A program made the position numbers and the translations under genes. Under the pieces are notes generated by a model. The model did no database searches. It worked only from the letters and a program-made list of their open reading frames with translations, and was not told where the DNA came from. Shown here piece after piece: positions 45,270-54,387 of a stretch of 64,000 bases of DNA (the first letter of the stretch is position 1; every line of letters begins with the position of its first letter). The DNA comes from an uncultured Eubacterium sp. (lineage in GTDB: Bacteria > Bacillota > Clostridia > Lachnospirales > Lachnospiraceae): the NCBI GenBank assembly GCA_934320655.1, contig CAKRFN010000007.1:66011-130010 (forward strand), in the 5' to 3' direction.

Positions 45270-45464
45270 ATGAAAAAAGCAAAACGAATCCTCGCCATCA
45301 TCGGCTGTATCCTGTTAGTGTCGATGTACGTCGTCACGATCGTACTCGCGCTCACGGATGATCCCAATACGATGAACGCCTTCCGCGCTTCGATCTACTG
45401 TACGATCATCGTACCCGTACTGATCTGGGCATACAGCTTCATTTACAAATTACTAAAAAAATAA
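45270..45464 (+). CDS. Small two-helix membrane protein
   Basis: This 64-residue protein has two predicted membrane helices (RILAIIGCILLVSMYVVTIVLA and SIYCTIIVPVLIWAYSFIY without charges) joined by a short polar loop (TDDPNTMNAF), with a basic C-terminus KLLKK. It has a good GAAAGGAG site. No family is named. The partner gene upstream is soluble; a membrane-anchored pair is possible. Confidence 0.65.
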   Translation: MKKAKRILAIIGCILLVSMYVVTIVLALTDDPNTMNAFRASIYCTIIVPVLIWAYSFIYKLLKK

Positions 45465-45489
45465 CACGCATAACGCGTGTTATTTTTTT
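45460..45489. terminator. Bidirectional terminator between convergent genes
   Basis: AATAACACGC and GCGTGTTATT form a perfect 10-bp stem with a 5-base loop, T-run on the plus side and A-run on the other. It serves the small pair and purA. Confidence 0.85.
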
Positions 45490-45493
45490 GCAT

Positions 45494-46783
45494 TTATTTT
45501 AAAGCTGAAGTTCTGTAAATAATATCCTCTCTGCCCGGTCCGTTTGATACCATGGTGATCGGGTATCCGATGTGCTGCTCGATAAACTCGATGTACTTGC
45601 GGCAGTTCTCCGGCAGCTCCTCAAATGTGCGGATGCCCTGAACATCACATTTCCATCCGGGCAGTACCTCGATCACGGGCTTTGCCTTTTTCAGCTTTGC
45701 CGTGACAGGGAAATCGGTCGTCACTTCTCCGTCGATCTCATAACCGATACATACCGGAATCTCATCGAGATAACCGAGTGCATCTACGACTGTCAGAACA
45801 ACATCGGTCGTGCCCTGCAGACGGCAGCCGTATTTGCTTGCCACGCAGTCGAACCAGCCGACACGCCTCGGTCTGCCGGTCGTAGCGCCGTACTCTCCGC
45901 CGTCTCCACCGTGGTTTCTAAGCAGCTCTGCCTCTTCTCCGAAGATCTCGCTGACGAACTCACCGGCACCGACCGCAGACGAATATGCCTTTACAACCGT
46001 CACGATCTGCTTGATCTCATACGGCGGAATGCCTGCGCCGATCGCACCGTAGGCAGCCAGTGTAGAGGAAGATGTCACCATCGGGTAGATGCCGTGGTCG
46101 GGATCCTTCATCGTTCCGAGCTGACCCTCTAATAAAATCGTCTTGTTTTCCTTCAATGCCTCTGCCAGATATGCAGATACATCGCATACATACGGCTCAA
46201 TCATTTCACGGTAGCCGTGCAGCTCCTCAAGCAGCTCCTCCGGCTTGATCGCGGGCTTGTGATACAGATGCTCTAAAATTACGTTTTTCTGCTCGCAGAT
46301 GCGCTCAACTTTTTCCTTTAACAGCTCCTCGTCAAACAGCTCGCTGACCTGAAAACCGATCTTTGCATATTTATCTGAATAAAAAGGTGCGATACCGGAT
46401 TTGGTCGATCCGAAGGATTTTCCACCAAGACGCTCCTCCTCATACTGATCAAACAGTACATGATAAGACATTACCATCTGTGCACGGTCCGATACAAGGA
46501 TCTTCGGTGTCGGCACACCCTTCGATGTGATGTCTTTGATCTCGTTAAACAGCTTCTTCACATCGAGTGCCACACCATTTCCGATAATGCTCGTCGTATG
46601 GTCGTAGAATACACCGCTGGGCAATGTATGTAACGCAAACTTGCCATAATTGTTTTTGATCGTATGACCTGCGTTTGCTCCGCCCTGGAAACGAATGATA
46701 ATGTCCGCATCCTTTGCAAGCATATCGGTGATCTTTCCCTTACCTTCGTCGCCCCAGTTCGCTCCTACTACTGCTTTAACCAT
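45494..46783 (-). CDS. purA: Adenylosuccinate synthetase
   Basis: This 429-residue GTP-dependent enzyme makes adenylosuccinate from IMP and aspartate, committing to AMP. The N-terminal GANWGDEGKGKITD P-loop is intact, with FQGGANAGHTI following. The family signature segments DVSAYLAEAL, LLEGQLGTMKDPDHGIYP and TTGRPRRVGWFD are present. AGGAGG precedes the ATG. A terminator of the upstream degV gene stands 67 bp before it. No purine riboswitch is seen in the leader. Confidence 0.96.
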   Translation of the reverse strand: MVKAVVGANWGDEGKGKITDMLAKDADIIIRFQGGANAGHTIKNNYGKFALHTLPSGVFYDHTTSIIGNGVALDVKKLFNEIKDITSKGVPTPKILVSDRAQMVMSYHVLFDQYEEERLGGKSFGSTKSGIAPFYSDKYAKIGFQVSELFDEELLKEKVERICEQKNVILEHLYHKPAIKPEELLEELHGYREMIEPYVCDVSAYLAEALKENKTILLEGQLGTMKDPDHGIYPMVTSSSTLAAYGAIGAGIPPYEIKQIVTVVKAYSSAVGAGEFVSEIFGEEAELLRNHGGDGGEYGATTGRPRRVGWFDCVASKYGCRLQGTTDVVLTVVDALGYLDEIPVCIGYEIDGEVTTDFPVTAKLKKAKPVIEVLPGWKCDVQGIRTFEELPENCRKYIEFIEQHIGYPITMVSNGPGREDIIYRTSALK

Positions 46784-46850
46784 CTCAGTACCTCCTGATT
46801 TGTCACAGAATGATATATATTCTGTTTATTTGTAAATATGACTATCGCAT

Positions 46851-46878
46851 AAAAAAAGCAGGCGTAAAAACCTGCTTT
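46851..46878 (-). terminator. Terminator of degV
   Basis: On the minus strand AAAGCAGG pairs with CCTGCTTT around an 8-base loop and is followed by a run of Ts. Confidence 0.8.
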
Positions 46879-46891
46879 CCCAATGTCCGTT

Positions 46892-46931
46892 TTTACTTTC
46901 TGATTATACATGATAACAATCAGAAAGTAAA
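46892..46931. repeat. 14-bp perfect inverted repeat after degV
   Basis: TTTACTTTCTGATT and its exact complement surround a 12-base loop, lying between the degV stop and its terminator. No T-tract follows on either side. It may protect the 3' end of the degV mRNA. Confidence 0.5.
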
Positions 46932-46970
46932 GGGCTATTGTTCATCGTGTACGCATGAGAACTGCTCTTT

Positions 46971-47849
46971 TTACGCCGGATCACCGATGCGGTGTGAAGT
47001 CGCCAGCGCCAGCGCTCCGGGTCCGATATGGCAGGAGACGCTCAGTGACAGCGGATTGATCACGATCTCATGATCCGGAAAATACTCATTGACCTCGTCC
47101 CGGAACTGCTTCGCAGCCTCACGGTCATAGGTGTAGGCGATCTCCAGATACATATTGCTGCCGGAGGCATCATGGAAACGCTCCTCAAAATCCTTTTTGA
47201 TCGCATCGATCATGATCGTCTTTGCCTGCTTAACTGTGCGCGCCTTTGCAAACGCATCCAGCTTCTCTCCCTGAATCTGCAGCACAGGCTTGAGCTTTAA
47301 CAAGGTGCCGAGCGCCGCTGCCGCCGGAGTGATCCGTCCGCCGCGCTTGAGATAGGTCAGCGTATCTACCATAATGTAAATCGATGACTGAAACTTCTCG
47401 TCTAAGAGGATCTCACGGATCTCCTTCGCGCTCTTTCCCTGATCTGCCAGCAGCTTTGCGTCATAGACCGACTGCCGCTGCGTAACGGAAATACGCTGGT
47501 TATCCACGACAAATACTTTTCCGTCAAACGGTTCTTCCTGCGCGAGCATATAAGCAGTCTGGCACGAGCTGGACAAACCGCTCGACATCGGAATATATAC
47601 GACCTCATCATAATCTCTCAAAAGCCTGCTCCACTCATCGGTCACACTGCCGACCGTCGGCATGGACGTCTTAATCTCGGCTCCCTCTGTCAATCTGTCA
47701 TAAAAATCTTCCTGCGAGAGATCGATCTCCTCAAAAAACATCTGGTCATTGATATAAAACGGCATCGGTATGACATACAGACCGCTTCGTGCAGCCTCTG
47801 CCTGCGTGATACCGGAATTGCTGTCCGTCAGAATTGCTACCTTACTCAT
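46971..47849 (-). CDS. DegV family fatty-acid-binding protein
   Basis: This 292-residue DegV/FakB-like protein binds a fatty acid and presents it to a fatty acid kinase (FakA). It begins MSKVAILTDSNSGIT with the conserved TDS. IPMSSGLSSSCQTAYMLA contains the S-G-L-S-S lipid-carboxylate-binding loop, and RGGRI is the FakB mark. The C-terminal SCHIGPGALALA carries the conserved H-x-GPGA. The ATG at 47849 with GGAGG upstream is preferred. Confidence 0.93.
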   Translation of the reverse strand: MSKVAILTDSNSGITQAEAARSGLYVIPMPFYINDQMFFEEIDLSQEDFYDRLTEGAEIKTSMPTVGSVTDEWSRLLRDYDEVVYIPMSSGLSSSCQTAYMLAQEEPFDGKVFVVDNQRISVTQRQSVYDAKLLADQGKSAKEIREILLDEKFQSSIYIMVDTLTYLKRGGRITPAAAALGTLLKLKPVLQIQGEKLDAFAKARTVKQAKTIMIDAIKKDFEERFHDASGSNMYLEIAYTYDREAAKQFRDEVNEYFPDHEIVINPLSLSVSCHIGPGALALATSHRIGDPA

Positions 47850-47906
47850 ATGTATCCTCCACAAGTGCTAAATATGTTTCATCATAACATACTTTTGTCA
47901 TGAATG

Positions 47907-47938
47907 CAAAAAGAGGCGTGCGCACAGCGCACACCTCT
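47907..47938 (-). terminator. Terminator of the 77-residue gene
   Basis: On the minus strand AGAGGTGTGCGC and GCGCACGCCTCT form a 12-bp stem with one mismatch and a 3-base loop, followed by TTTTT. Confidence 0.85.
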
Positions 47939-47973
47939 CTGATTTCATTATGTTATGTAACCGGTGAATCCGA

Positions 47974-48207
47974 TTAGTTGTTCATCATGAAGTGAAGGAT
48001 CTTCTCTACATCCTCTTTCTCATGTGCAACGATCTCCATCTCAGGAATATCTCCGTTTGAGAAGATGTTTGCCAATGATACATACTGGCTGAGCTTTGAC
48101 TTTAAGTTCAGGCGGTCTCCCTCGCCGGTAACCAGCTCTACTGTACCATCACAGCTATCGATCATCTTGAAAAATGCGTTTACGTCTTTAATGTTCTGAA
48201 CCTTCAT
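47974..48207 (-). CDS. Small conserved hypothetical protein
   Basis: This 77-residue acidic protein reads MKVQNIKDVNAFFKMIDSCD then VELVTGEGDRLNLKSKLSQY and ends in IVAHEKEDVEKILHFMMNN. Relatives are common in Lachnospiraceae, sometimes with misleading names. Its role is unknown. It has a strong AAAGGAG site and its own terminator, and stands between groEL and degV on the same strand. Confidence 0.7.
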   Translation of the reverse strand: MKVQNIKDVNAFFKMIDSCDGTVELVTGEGDRLNLKSKLSQYVSLANIFSNGDIPEMEIVAHEKEDVEKILHFMMNN

Positions 48208-48322
48208 AATTAGTTCTCCTTTCTTTTGACCGCTCCTTCTACTGAGCAGCACCTTTTTCTCTTTCTTAACTTACGCCCTTAGTATATCATACTTTTTAGG
48301 AATTTCAATGTACAATATGTAC

Positions 48323-48362
48323 AAAAAATGCGGTCAATTCTTTAAAAGAACCGACCGCATTT
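48323..48362 (-). terminator. Terminator of groEL
   Basis: On the minus strand AAATGCGGTC pairs with GACCGCATTT around a 17-base loop, followed by a T-run, 30 bp beyond the groEL stop. Confidence 0.8.
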
Positions 48363-48391
48363 GTATATTTTACACAATTCTTACACAAAAA

Positions 48392-50017
48392 TTACATCAT
48401 TCCCATTCCGGGAGCTCCGCCTGCAGGCATCGCGGGTACATCTTCCTTGATATTTGCTACGACAGACTCGGTCGTCAACAGGGTAGATGCCACGCTTGTC
48501 GCATTCTGCAGGGCGCTTCTCGTCACCTTGACAGGATCAAGGATACCGCTCTTGACCATATCTACATACTCCTCAGCGGCTGCATCGTATCCGATGCCGA
48601 CCTCTGACTCACGTACCTTATTGATAATGACGGAACCCTCGAGACCTGCATTGTCTGCGATGAAGTATAACGGTGCCTCAAGTGCCTTTAAGATCACATT
48701 TGCACCGGTCTTCTCATCACCCTCTAACTCTGCTGCGAACTCTGCAACCTTCTTGGAAGCGTGGATATATGCAGAACCGCCGCCTGAGATGATTCCTTCC
48801 TCGACTGCTGCACGTGTTGCATTCAACGCATCCTCCATACGCAGCTTGCTCTCCTTCATCTCTGTCTCGGTAGCTGCTCCGACACGGATCACAGCAACAC
48901 CACCGGCAAGCTTTGCCAGACGCTCCTGTAATTTCTCTTTATCGAACTCAGATGTTGTCTCCTCGATCTGTGCACGGATCTGTGCGACACGTGAAGCGAT
49001 CGCCTCCTTATCGCCATAACCGTCTACGATCACGGTATTCTCTTTCTGTACCTTTACGGATTTTGCACGGCCGAGCATATCCATGGTAGTCTCTTTGAGC
49101 TCCATGCCAAGCTCTGATGAAATCACCTGTCCGCCGGTCAGGATCGCAATATCCTCAAGCATTGCTTTTCTTCTGTCACCGTATCCGGGTGCCTTTACAG
49201 CTACGACATTGAAAGTACCACGCAGCTTGTTTAAGATCAATGTGGTGAGTGCCTCGCCCTCTACATCCTCAGCAATGATAAGCAGTCTTGCACCGGACTG
49301 TACGACCTGCTCTAAGATCGGCAGCAGATCCTGAATGTTGCTGACCTTCTTATCGGTGATCAGGATATACGGATCGTCAAGCACTGCCTCCATCTTATCC
49401 ATATCGGTTGCCATATATGCGGAAATGTATCCACGGTCAAACTGCATACCTTCTACCAGATCGAGCTCGGTCTGCATGGTCTTGCTCTCCTCGATCGTGA
49501 TAACGCCGTCCTTGGATACCTTCTCCATTGCGTCTGCAACGAGATTGCCGACCTCTGCATCTCCTGCTGAGATCGCTGCGACCTTTGCGATCTGATCCTT
49601 GCCGTCAACTGCCTTGCTCATTCCGGCAAGTGCCTCAACTGCCTTCTCGGTAGCCTTCTTCATACCTTTTCTGAGGATAATCGGGTTTGCTCCGGCTGCG
49701 AGGTTCTTCATACCCTCTTTGATCATTGCCTGTGCTAAAACAGTTGCAGTCGTTGTACCGTCACCGGCTACATCATTTGTCTTAGTGGCAACTTCCTTTA
49801 CGAGCTGTGCGCCCATGTTCTCAAATGCATCCTCTAACTCGATCTCCTTTGCGATCGTCACACCATCATTGGTGATGAGCGGAGCGCCATAGGACTTGTC
49901 AAGTACCACGTTACGTCCCTTCGGTCCGATCGTTACACGAACGGTGTTTGCTAATTTATCTACGCCTGCCTCTAAGGCTGCACGCGCTTCTGCGCCGTAT
50001 TTAATCTCTTTTGCCAT
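48392..50017 (-). CDS. groEL: Chaperonin GroEL
   Basis: This 541-residue 60-kDa chaperonin folds proteins in a double-ring chamber. It begins MAKEIKYGAEARAALEAGVD. The ATP-binding DGTTTATVLAQAM loop is intact, and the apical and intermediate domains are full length. The C-terminus has the GGM-type tail (GGAPGMGMM). An AAAGGAGAG site precedes the ATG. It is the second gene of a CIRCE-controlled operon, 81 bp after groES. Confidence 0.98.
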   Translation of the reverse strand: MAKEIKYGAEARAALEAGVDKLANTVRVTIGPKGRNVVLDKSYGAPLITNDGVTIAKEIELEDAFENMGAQLVKEVATKTNDVAGDGTTTATVLAQAMIKEGMKNLAAGANPIILRKGMKKATEKAVEALAGMSKAVDGKDQIAKVAAISAGDAEVGNLVADAMEKVSKDGVITIEESKTMQTELDLVEGMQFDRGYISAYMATDMDKMEAVLDDPYILITDKKVSNIQDLLPILEQVVQSGARLLIIAEDVEGEALTTLILNKLRGTFNVVAVKAPGYGDRRKAMLEDIAILTGGQVISSELGMELKETTMDMLGRAKSVKVQKENTVIVDGYGDKEAIASRVAQIRAQIEETTSEFDKEKLQERLAKLAGGVAVIRVGAATETEMKESKLRMEDALNATRAAVEEGIISGGGSAYIHASKKVAEFAAELEGDEKTGANVILKALEAPLYFIADNAGLEGSVIINKVRESEVGIGYDAAAEEYVDMVKSGILDPVKVTRSALQNATSVASTLLTTESVVANIKEDVPAMPAGGAPGMGMM

Positions 50018-50098
50018 GATAATTACTCTCCTTTTATTATTCTAATACTGATATCTGTTCAAAAACATCCGGGGGACTCCCCTGTCTGCGAACAGTTC

Positions 50099-50383
50099 TT
50101 ACTCTACGATTGCAAGAATGTCGCTCTGGCGGACGATGATGTACTCCTGTCCCTCCAGCTTTACCTCTGTGCCTGCATACTTGGAATAGATCACTTTCTG
50201 TCCTTCCTTCACCTGCATCGTCACTTCCTTGCCGTCTACAACTCCACCCGGTCCGACTGCAACGACCTCTGCCTCTTGCGGCTTCTCCTGTGCGGCACTG
50301 GCTAAGATAATGCCTGATTTTGTCTTTTCTTCTGCTTCCAGCTGCTTGATCACAACTCTGTCTAATAACGGTACTAATTTCAT
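50099..50383 (-). CDS. groES: Co-chaperonin GroES
   Basis: This 94-residue lid of the GroEL chamber begins MKLVPLLDRVVIKQLEAEEK. The mobile loop region (KTKSGIILASAAQEKPQEAEV) is followed by VVAVGPG and YSKYAGTEVKLEGQEY, all standard. AAGGAGG precedes the ATG. The promoter and CIRCE operator lie 49-117 bp upstream. Confidence 0.98.
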   Translation of the reverse strand: MKLVPLLDRVVIKQLEAEEKTKSGIILASAAQEKPQEAEVVAVGPGGVVDGKEVTMQVKEGQKVIYSKYAGTEVKLEGQEYIIVRQSDILAIVE

Positions 50384-50431
50384 GTGAAAATGCCTCCTTC
50401 ATATAGTCATCTGCTTTTCGTCATTTGCTTG

Positions 50432-50458
50432 TTAGCACTCATTTGTACCGAGTGCTAA
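50432..50458. promoter_or_regulatory. CIRCE operator (HrcA-binding)
   Basis: TTAGCACTC, nine bases, GAGTGCTAA: an exact match to the CIRCE consensus. HrcA bound here represses groESL until heat shock. hrcA itself is not in the window. Confidence 0.97.
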
Positions 50459-50470
50459 TTGCTAGTTCAT

Positions 50471-50499
50471 ATGATATGTTTTTCGTCATTGATGTGCAA
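50471..50499 (-). promoter_or_regulatory. Promoter of groESL
   Basis: On the minus strand TTGCAC (50494-50499) and TATCAT (50471-50476), 17-bp spacer, with CIRCE immediately downstream. Confidence 0.7.
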
Positions 50500-50623
50500 C
50501 CGAACGAAATTTCTGTTTTTTATAGATATGATATATCATTCTCGCTTATTCTCGTTTTTACTCTTGTTTTCTCACTTTTTTATTTTTTAGAAATTTTTTA
50601 TAATTATAATTCCCTATGAATGA

Positions 50624-50654
50624 AAAAGAGGATGCCGTTTCGACATCCTCTTTT
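50624..50654 (-). terminator. Terminator of the 305-residue exported protein gene
   Basis: AAAAGAGGATG and CATCCTCTTTT form a perfect 11-bp stem with a 9-base loop; runs of A and T on both sides allow both directions. Confidence 0.85.
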
Positions 50655-50672
50655 GACTGCAATGCAATATTT

Positions 50673-51590
50673 TTACTTTTTCTGCCTTGAAGTAGCATTG
50701 GCATTTACAACGGTCTTCATATGATCGTATGTCGGATAGGTGGCCCGCAGAAACAGCGATTGACGTTTCATTGTAGCACCGTTCGTTCCCTTTTTCCCAA
50801 GAACGATCATCTGATACTCCACACCGATCAGCTTGTCATCCTTATCGTAGAGCATGATATAACAGACACCCTTCACGCCATCGTTGTATTCGTTTTTCAG
50901 ATTCACATTATAGTGTATGGTGCCATCTTGTTCCTTCTCATCACTGATCGTTGCCTTTACTTTTTTCGATACATCCTTATACACGGTCACCGGATAGCTC
51001 TCCAGATATGTCACCTTGGCAGTACAGGAAGCTGCATCGATCTGGTTTCTGTATTTTCCAACATAAATACTGGCGTAAGACGTTTTTTTCGCACACATGT
51101 CAAAGGCTTTGAGTTCCTTTTTATCTTCCTCAAGTATATTGCCATCTGCATCCTTTAAGGTATAACTGATCTCGACCTTTTCAAACACCTTGTTGGCACG
51201 ATTCTCGACCACAAATGTGATCTTTGACGGAGACAGCTGCTTTACCTTTACCGGCATATCCAGCTTCTTTACGGTAACATTGACTTTCTCTGTGCCGTTA
51301 TTCGTCTTAACCGTCACTGTAGATTTTCCGGTTTTTTCTGCAACCATCTCGACTTCTGAGTATGAGCCGTGCCGCTTACTTTGACCAGCCTCTACAACCC
51401 CACTTTTTGTCGAAGTGACATCGGATACAATCCCATGGGCGCGGTAGTATGATGTCTCGCCAACATACATAGTCACGTTTGTGGCAGCTGCCTGTGCCGG
51501 TACCGCCGGCAGTACAGTGAGTACCATAATGAATGCCAGACATACCGTCAGCACCCGTTTCACTTTGTTTGATAGCTGTTTCATAGTCAT
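50673..51590 (-). CDS. Exported protein with Ig/FxLYD-like repeats
   Basis: This 305-residue protein has a Sec signal peptide (KRVLTVCLAFIMVLTVLPAV, cleavage after PAQAA near residue 35). The mature N-terminal part looks like a bacterial Ig-like domain (TNVTMYVGETSYYRA, EKTGKSTVTVKTNNGTEKV). The rest (about 110-290) holds two beta-rich segments with VVENRANKVFEKVEISYTLK and GTIHYNVNLKNEYNDGVKG, similar to FxLYD/NEAT-like adhesion modules. No sortase motif is seen at the C-terminus, so it is probably released or loosely attached. I chose the ATG at 51590 (AAAGGAG upstream); a second in-frame ATG at 51584 is possible. It follows a GNAT gene on the same strand. Confidence 0.7.
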   Translation of the reverse strand: MTMKQLSNKVKRVLTVCLAFIMVLTVLPAVPAQAAATNVTMYVGETSYYRAHGIVSDVTSTKSGVVEAGQSKRHGSYSEVEMVAEKTGKSTVTVKTNNGTEKVNVTVKKLDMPVKVKQLSPSKITFVVENRANKVFEKVEISYTLKDADGNILEEDKKELKAFDMCAKKTSYASIYVGKYRNQIDAASCTAKVTYLESYPVTVYKDVSKKVKATISDEKEQDGTIHYNVNLKNEYNDGVKGVCYIMLYDKDDKLIGVEYQMIVLGKKGTNGATMKRQSLFLRATYPTYDHMKTVVNANATSRQKK

Positions 51591-51631
51591 TTCTTCTCCT
51601 TTATCATTTTTTATATATTTCTGAATCCCCC

Positions 51632-52540
51632 TCAGACTGCCTCTGTCCCCGTCAGATCCAGTGTTGCGCGTCGCATATGCGTGGCAGCACAATCCGGCAG
51701 CAGACGCTGCACGAGTCTCGCCGAGGAATCCGCAATCGTAGGGATCTCCAGTACTACATCCTCCGGCAGCAGTCCGGTCAGTACATCTGCCGCTGCCTGT
51801 AACACACATACCCCCGCCGCCTTGCTTCCGTTTGCCGTAAAAAACTGCGACAGGTAAACATGGGTATCATCCTGCTTTGATACGATCGCACAGGCGACCG
51901 GTTCCGCATTTTCATTCCACAAAATATAACTCGCACCGGTCAGCGACTGACGCATCTGTGACACGTTCAGATCTGCCACCCCGTTTTGTGCCAGCTTCTC
52001 CGCGAGCCGTCTCAGATCCAGATCCTGTGCGTGCTCCACCGTGCGCAGCGTGCACCCGCCCGGCACTGACACACGCCGTGCGAACAACGGACTGCCCATC
52101 AGCTTTTTCAGTGGAATCTGCCACGAAGTAACCGTGGATTCCTCCTCAATGACAAAGCCCACACGCGTAAATAGCTGCTCCAGACCATCCATCTGTGGCG
52201 AAAATGCCGCCGTGACATATGTCAGCGTTCCATCCGTAACAGACTCCATCTCCTCCAGTAATTCCATCAGCAGCGTACAGCCCAGTCCTCTGCGCCGATA
52301 AGCCGGTGCGACATACAGACTGACCAGCTCCAGATGTGTCTCATTCTCCGGCAGCAGTCTCGCACAGACCGCAGCCCTGACTTCTCCCTCTTCCGCCAGC
52401 GCCATGCCAAATGCCATTCCTGCCTTGATCTCCTCCACCGCCTCAACCGTCAGCAGTGGAGCCGCATAATCCGCCTCGCCCGGCCCGATACTATACAATT
52501 CTACTTCCGGTAACGGTTCCTTCTCCATTTCCATTTCCAT
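51632..52540 (-). CDS. Tandem GNAT-fold acetyltransferase
   Basis: This 302-residue fourth member of the local GNAT family has VAPAYRRRGLGCTLLMELL as the acetyl-CoA loop, here with the fully canonical RRxGLG. A second half ends with DSSARLVQRLLPDC, matching QSARLMHGLLPEA in the copy at 13068-13961. The N-terminus is a repeated MEMEMEKE, so the exact start is uncertain. It follows the 575-residue Q-rich-leader gene by 63 bp. Unlike the copies at 4-14 kb it lies after, not before, its Q-rich neighbour. Confidence 0.75.
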   Translation of the reverse strand: MEMEMEKEPLPEVELYSIGPGEADYAAPLLTVEAVEEIKAGMAFGMALAEEGEVRAAVCARLLPENETHLELVSLYVAPAYRRRGLGCTLLMELLEEMESVTDGTLTYVTAAFSPQMDGLEQLFTRVGFVIEEESTVTSWQIPLKKLMGSPLFARRVSVPGGCTLRTVEHAQDLDLRRLAEKLAQNGVADLNVSQMRQSLTGASYILWNENAEPVACAIVSKQDDTHVYLSQFFTANGSKAAGVCVLQAAADVLTGLLPEDVVLEIPTIADSSARLVQRLLPDCAATHMRRATLDLTGTEAV

Positions 52541-52603
52541 TTCTATTTCTGTTCTCCTATCCCACCATCATCACAGCTGACGATAAACGGTATTTCTTAT
52601 GAT

Positions 52604-54331
52604 CTATGCATTCATGCCAAGCAGGTCGCCCAGACGATTCCAGTCCCCATAATATAATGTCGTACCTGCAAGCATCCGCATTGCCTCCTCCGCTTCTGCA
52701 CCTGACATGCCATCCGGCTGTGACTGCCACTCCAGCATTTTCCGCTCGAGCGCCGTCACCCAGCGGGTAATGTACCGCGCCGACCTTTTTGACAGATCAC
52801 ACTGACGTCCGCCGTATTTGTTTCCGACCTCATCCGTGCGCTGTCCGCCGAAGCTGGATGCCTTTTCCGGTGTCGCATGGATATCATGGGTGTGTCCCAT
52901 CTGATTCATCACGCCATGGGCATCCGACTCCATACCCATCAGCATTGCACCGTAATGCTCCTCGTCGCCCTCCTTATACATCGAATAAAAATGTCCGCAG
53001 CTTCCGTTGTTTAAGATCGTTTTGCCACCGACACCGGGATTGCCAAGTCCTCCGATCGCACAGTTCATACCGCGCTGTCCGATAAAATTAAACAACACCT
53101 TTTTCTCTTTGCTTTTCAGGGGATCCGCTCCGTCTTCGGGTGAGACACGCCGCCGCTCGATGGAATGCGTCGAGCTGGCACGGCTGTTGTCCTGCGCCGT
53201 ATTCTCGCCGTTGATCGTCATGATCGCGCGCCACATTGCCTGCTGCTCATCAGCAGTTCCGGAATATTCCCCGGTCTTTGGCATCGTCAGTACAACCCGC
53301 GAACAGTGGCTGAGTGCGACTGCCATAGACCGATCCCACTCCTCCACGTTCTCATTTCCATGAGCGTCCGTTGTGACCTTTGCAAAGTCTGACAACTGCA
53401 TGAGCAGCAGCCGTTTCGCAATCTGTATCTGCTGTGCCTTATTCGCCTCAATCGCACGGTTTGCATCCTCCACCGCGTGCATATTCTGTCCGTTTCCCAC
53501 GCCCGAATAATAAGCCACAACCCTTCCGGCGTCAGCCTGCGTCGTCAGTGTCGCCACCATCACCTCTGTGGACATCTGGTCATCCAGTTTGCGGCAGAAA
53601 TCCTTAACGTCATCTGAATATTCGTACATTCTCTGTACCAGTGACAAAGCAAGCCGCAGCCCCGGATTCAGCAGTGCACTGACTCCCGCTCCGCTTGCTT
53701 TGATCTGCTGACAGATCTCTGCCGGATCCGCATGACCATCCTGTATATCGTAATCATGCAAAAACTGTTTAAACGCCCTTGCTGCCACAGCATTGCGCAT
53801 AATCTGATCCAGATTCTCAAAATTGGAGTAATCGCCGTCATTTAAGATCTGCTTTAATGTATCCTCACGTGTGAGTGTGGAATGCGGAAGCGTTTCCTTC
53901 GCCCACTTTTCTCTCATGGCAGCACTCTGAAAGACACTTAAACGGCGCAGCTGATCCTCTTCCACCATGCGCGGTGCCTCTTTCAGAAACTGCGTGTAGT
54001 TTGCATAATCCTCCTGTGCCTCTCTCGCGCGCTGCTTTTCCAGACGCTTCTGTTCGCGTTTCTGCGCTTTCGTCTGTGCCGGTGCCTCCACCGGAGCCGG
54101 TCCCTCTGCAACCGGTATCTGCGGAAGCGGTTTTAAATCCTGAAAAAAGCGCTCATACGCGGTAGGCATCTGCCGCTGCTGTTGCTGCTCCCGTGCCTGT
54201 TGCTGCTGTTCCACCGGCTCGTGATGCATCTGCCGCTGCGCCTGCTCCTGCATCTGTTGCTGCTCCTGACGCATAATCTCCTGCTGCATCTGTTCATTTT
54301 GTTCATTCTGTTGTAACTGAAACTCATCCAT
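52604..54331 (-). CDS. Q-rich-leader protein with Gly/His/Cys-rich C-terminal domain
   Basis: This 575-residue protein is unrecognised. The first ~55 residues are one-third to one-half glutamine. A proline/alanine linker (LKPLPQIPVAEGPAPVEAP) follows, then the basic helix APAQTKAQKREQKRLEKQ (about 83-100), nearly repeating paralogue B. A helical middle comes next. From about 420 a distinct domain is rich in Gly, His and Cys (MNCAIGGLGNPGVGG, NGSCGHFYSMY, MGHTHDIHATPEK, GGRQCDLS), suggestive of a metal-binding or catalytic fold, but I cannot name it. No signal peptide is seen. The start at 54331 has GAGGGG eight bases upstream; 54349 is a poorer alternative. Its neighbours are a GNAT gene downstream and a HAD gene upstream (56 bp). 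Confidence 0.65.
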   Translation of the reverse strand: MDEFQLQQNEQNEQMQQEIMRQEQQQMQEQAQRQMHHEPVEQQQQAREQQQQRQMPTAYERFFQDLKPLPQIPVAEGPAPVEAPAQTKAQKREQKRLEKQRAREAQEDYANYTQFLKEAPRMVEEDQLRRLSVFQSAAMREKWAKETLPHSTLTREDTLKQILNDGDYSNFENLDQIMRNAVAARAFKQFLHDYDIQDGHADPAEICQQIKASGAGVSALLNPGLRLALSLVQRMYEYSDDVKDFCRKLDDQMSTEVMVATLTTQADAGRVVAYYSGVGNGQNMHAVEDANRAIEANKAQQIQIAKRLLLMQLSDFAKVTTDAHGNENVEEWDRSMAVALSHCSRVVLTMPKTGEYSGTADEQQAMWRAIMTINGENTAQDNSRASSTHSIERRRVSPEDGADPLKSKEKKVLFNFIGQRGMNCAIGGLGNPGVGGKTILNNGSCGHFYSMYKEGDEEHYGAMLMGMESDAHGVMNQMGHTHDIHATPEKASSFGGQRTDEVGNKYGGRQCDLSKRSARYITRWVTALERKMLEWQSQPDGMSGAEAEEAMRMLAGTTLYYGDWNRLGDLLGMNA

Positions 54332-54387
54332 AGCAAATACCCCTCTCAATGATTACAAATCGATACCTCCGTCTGCCTGATATCCTG

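Noticed and set aside
46784..46970. Possible purine riboswitch before purA
   Set aside because: The hairpins found here are a degV terminator and a simple inverted repeat; no three-way junction aptamer is visible.
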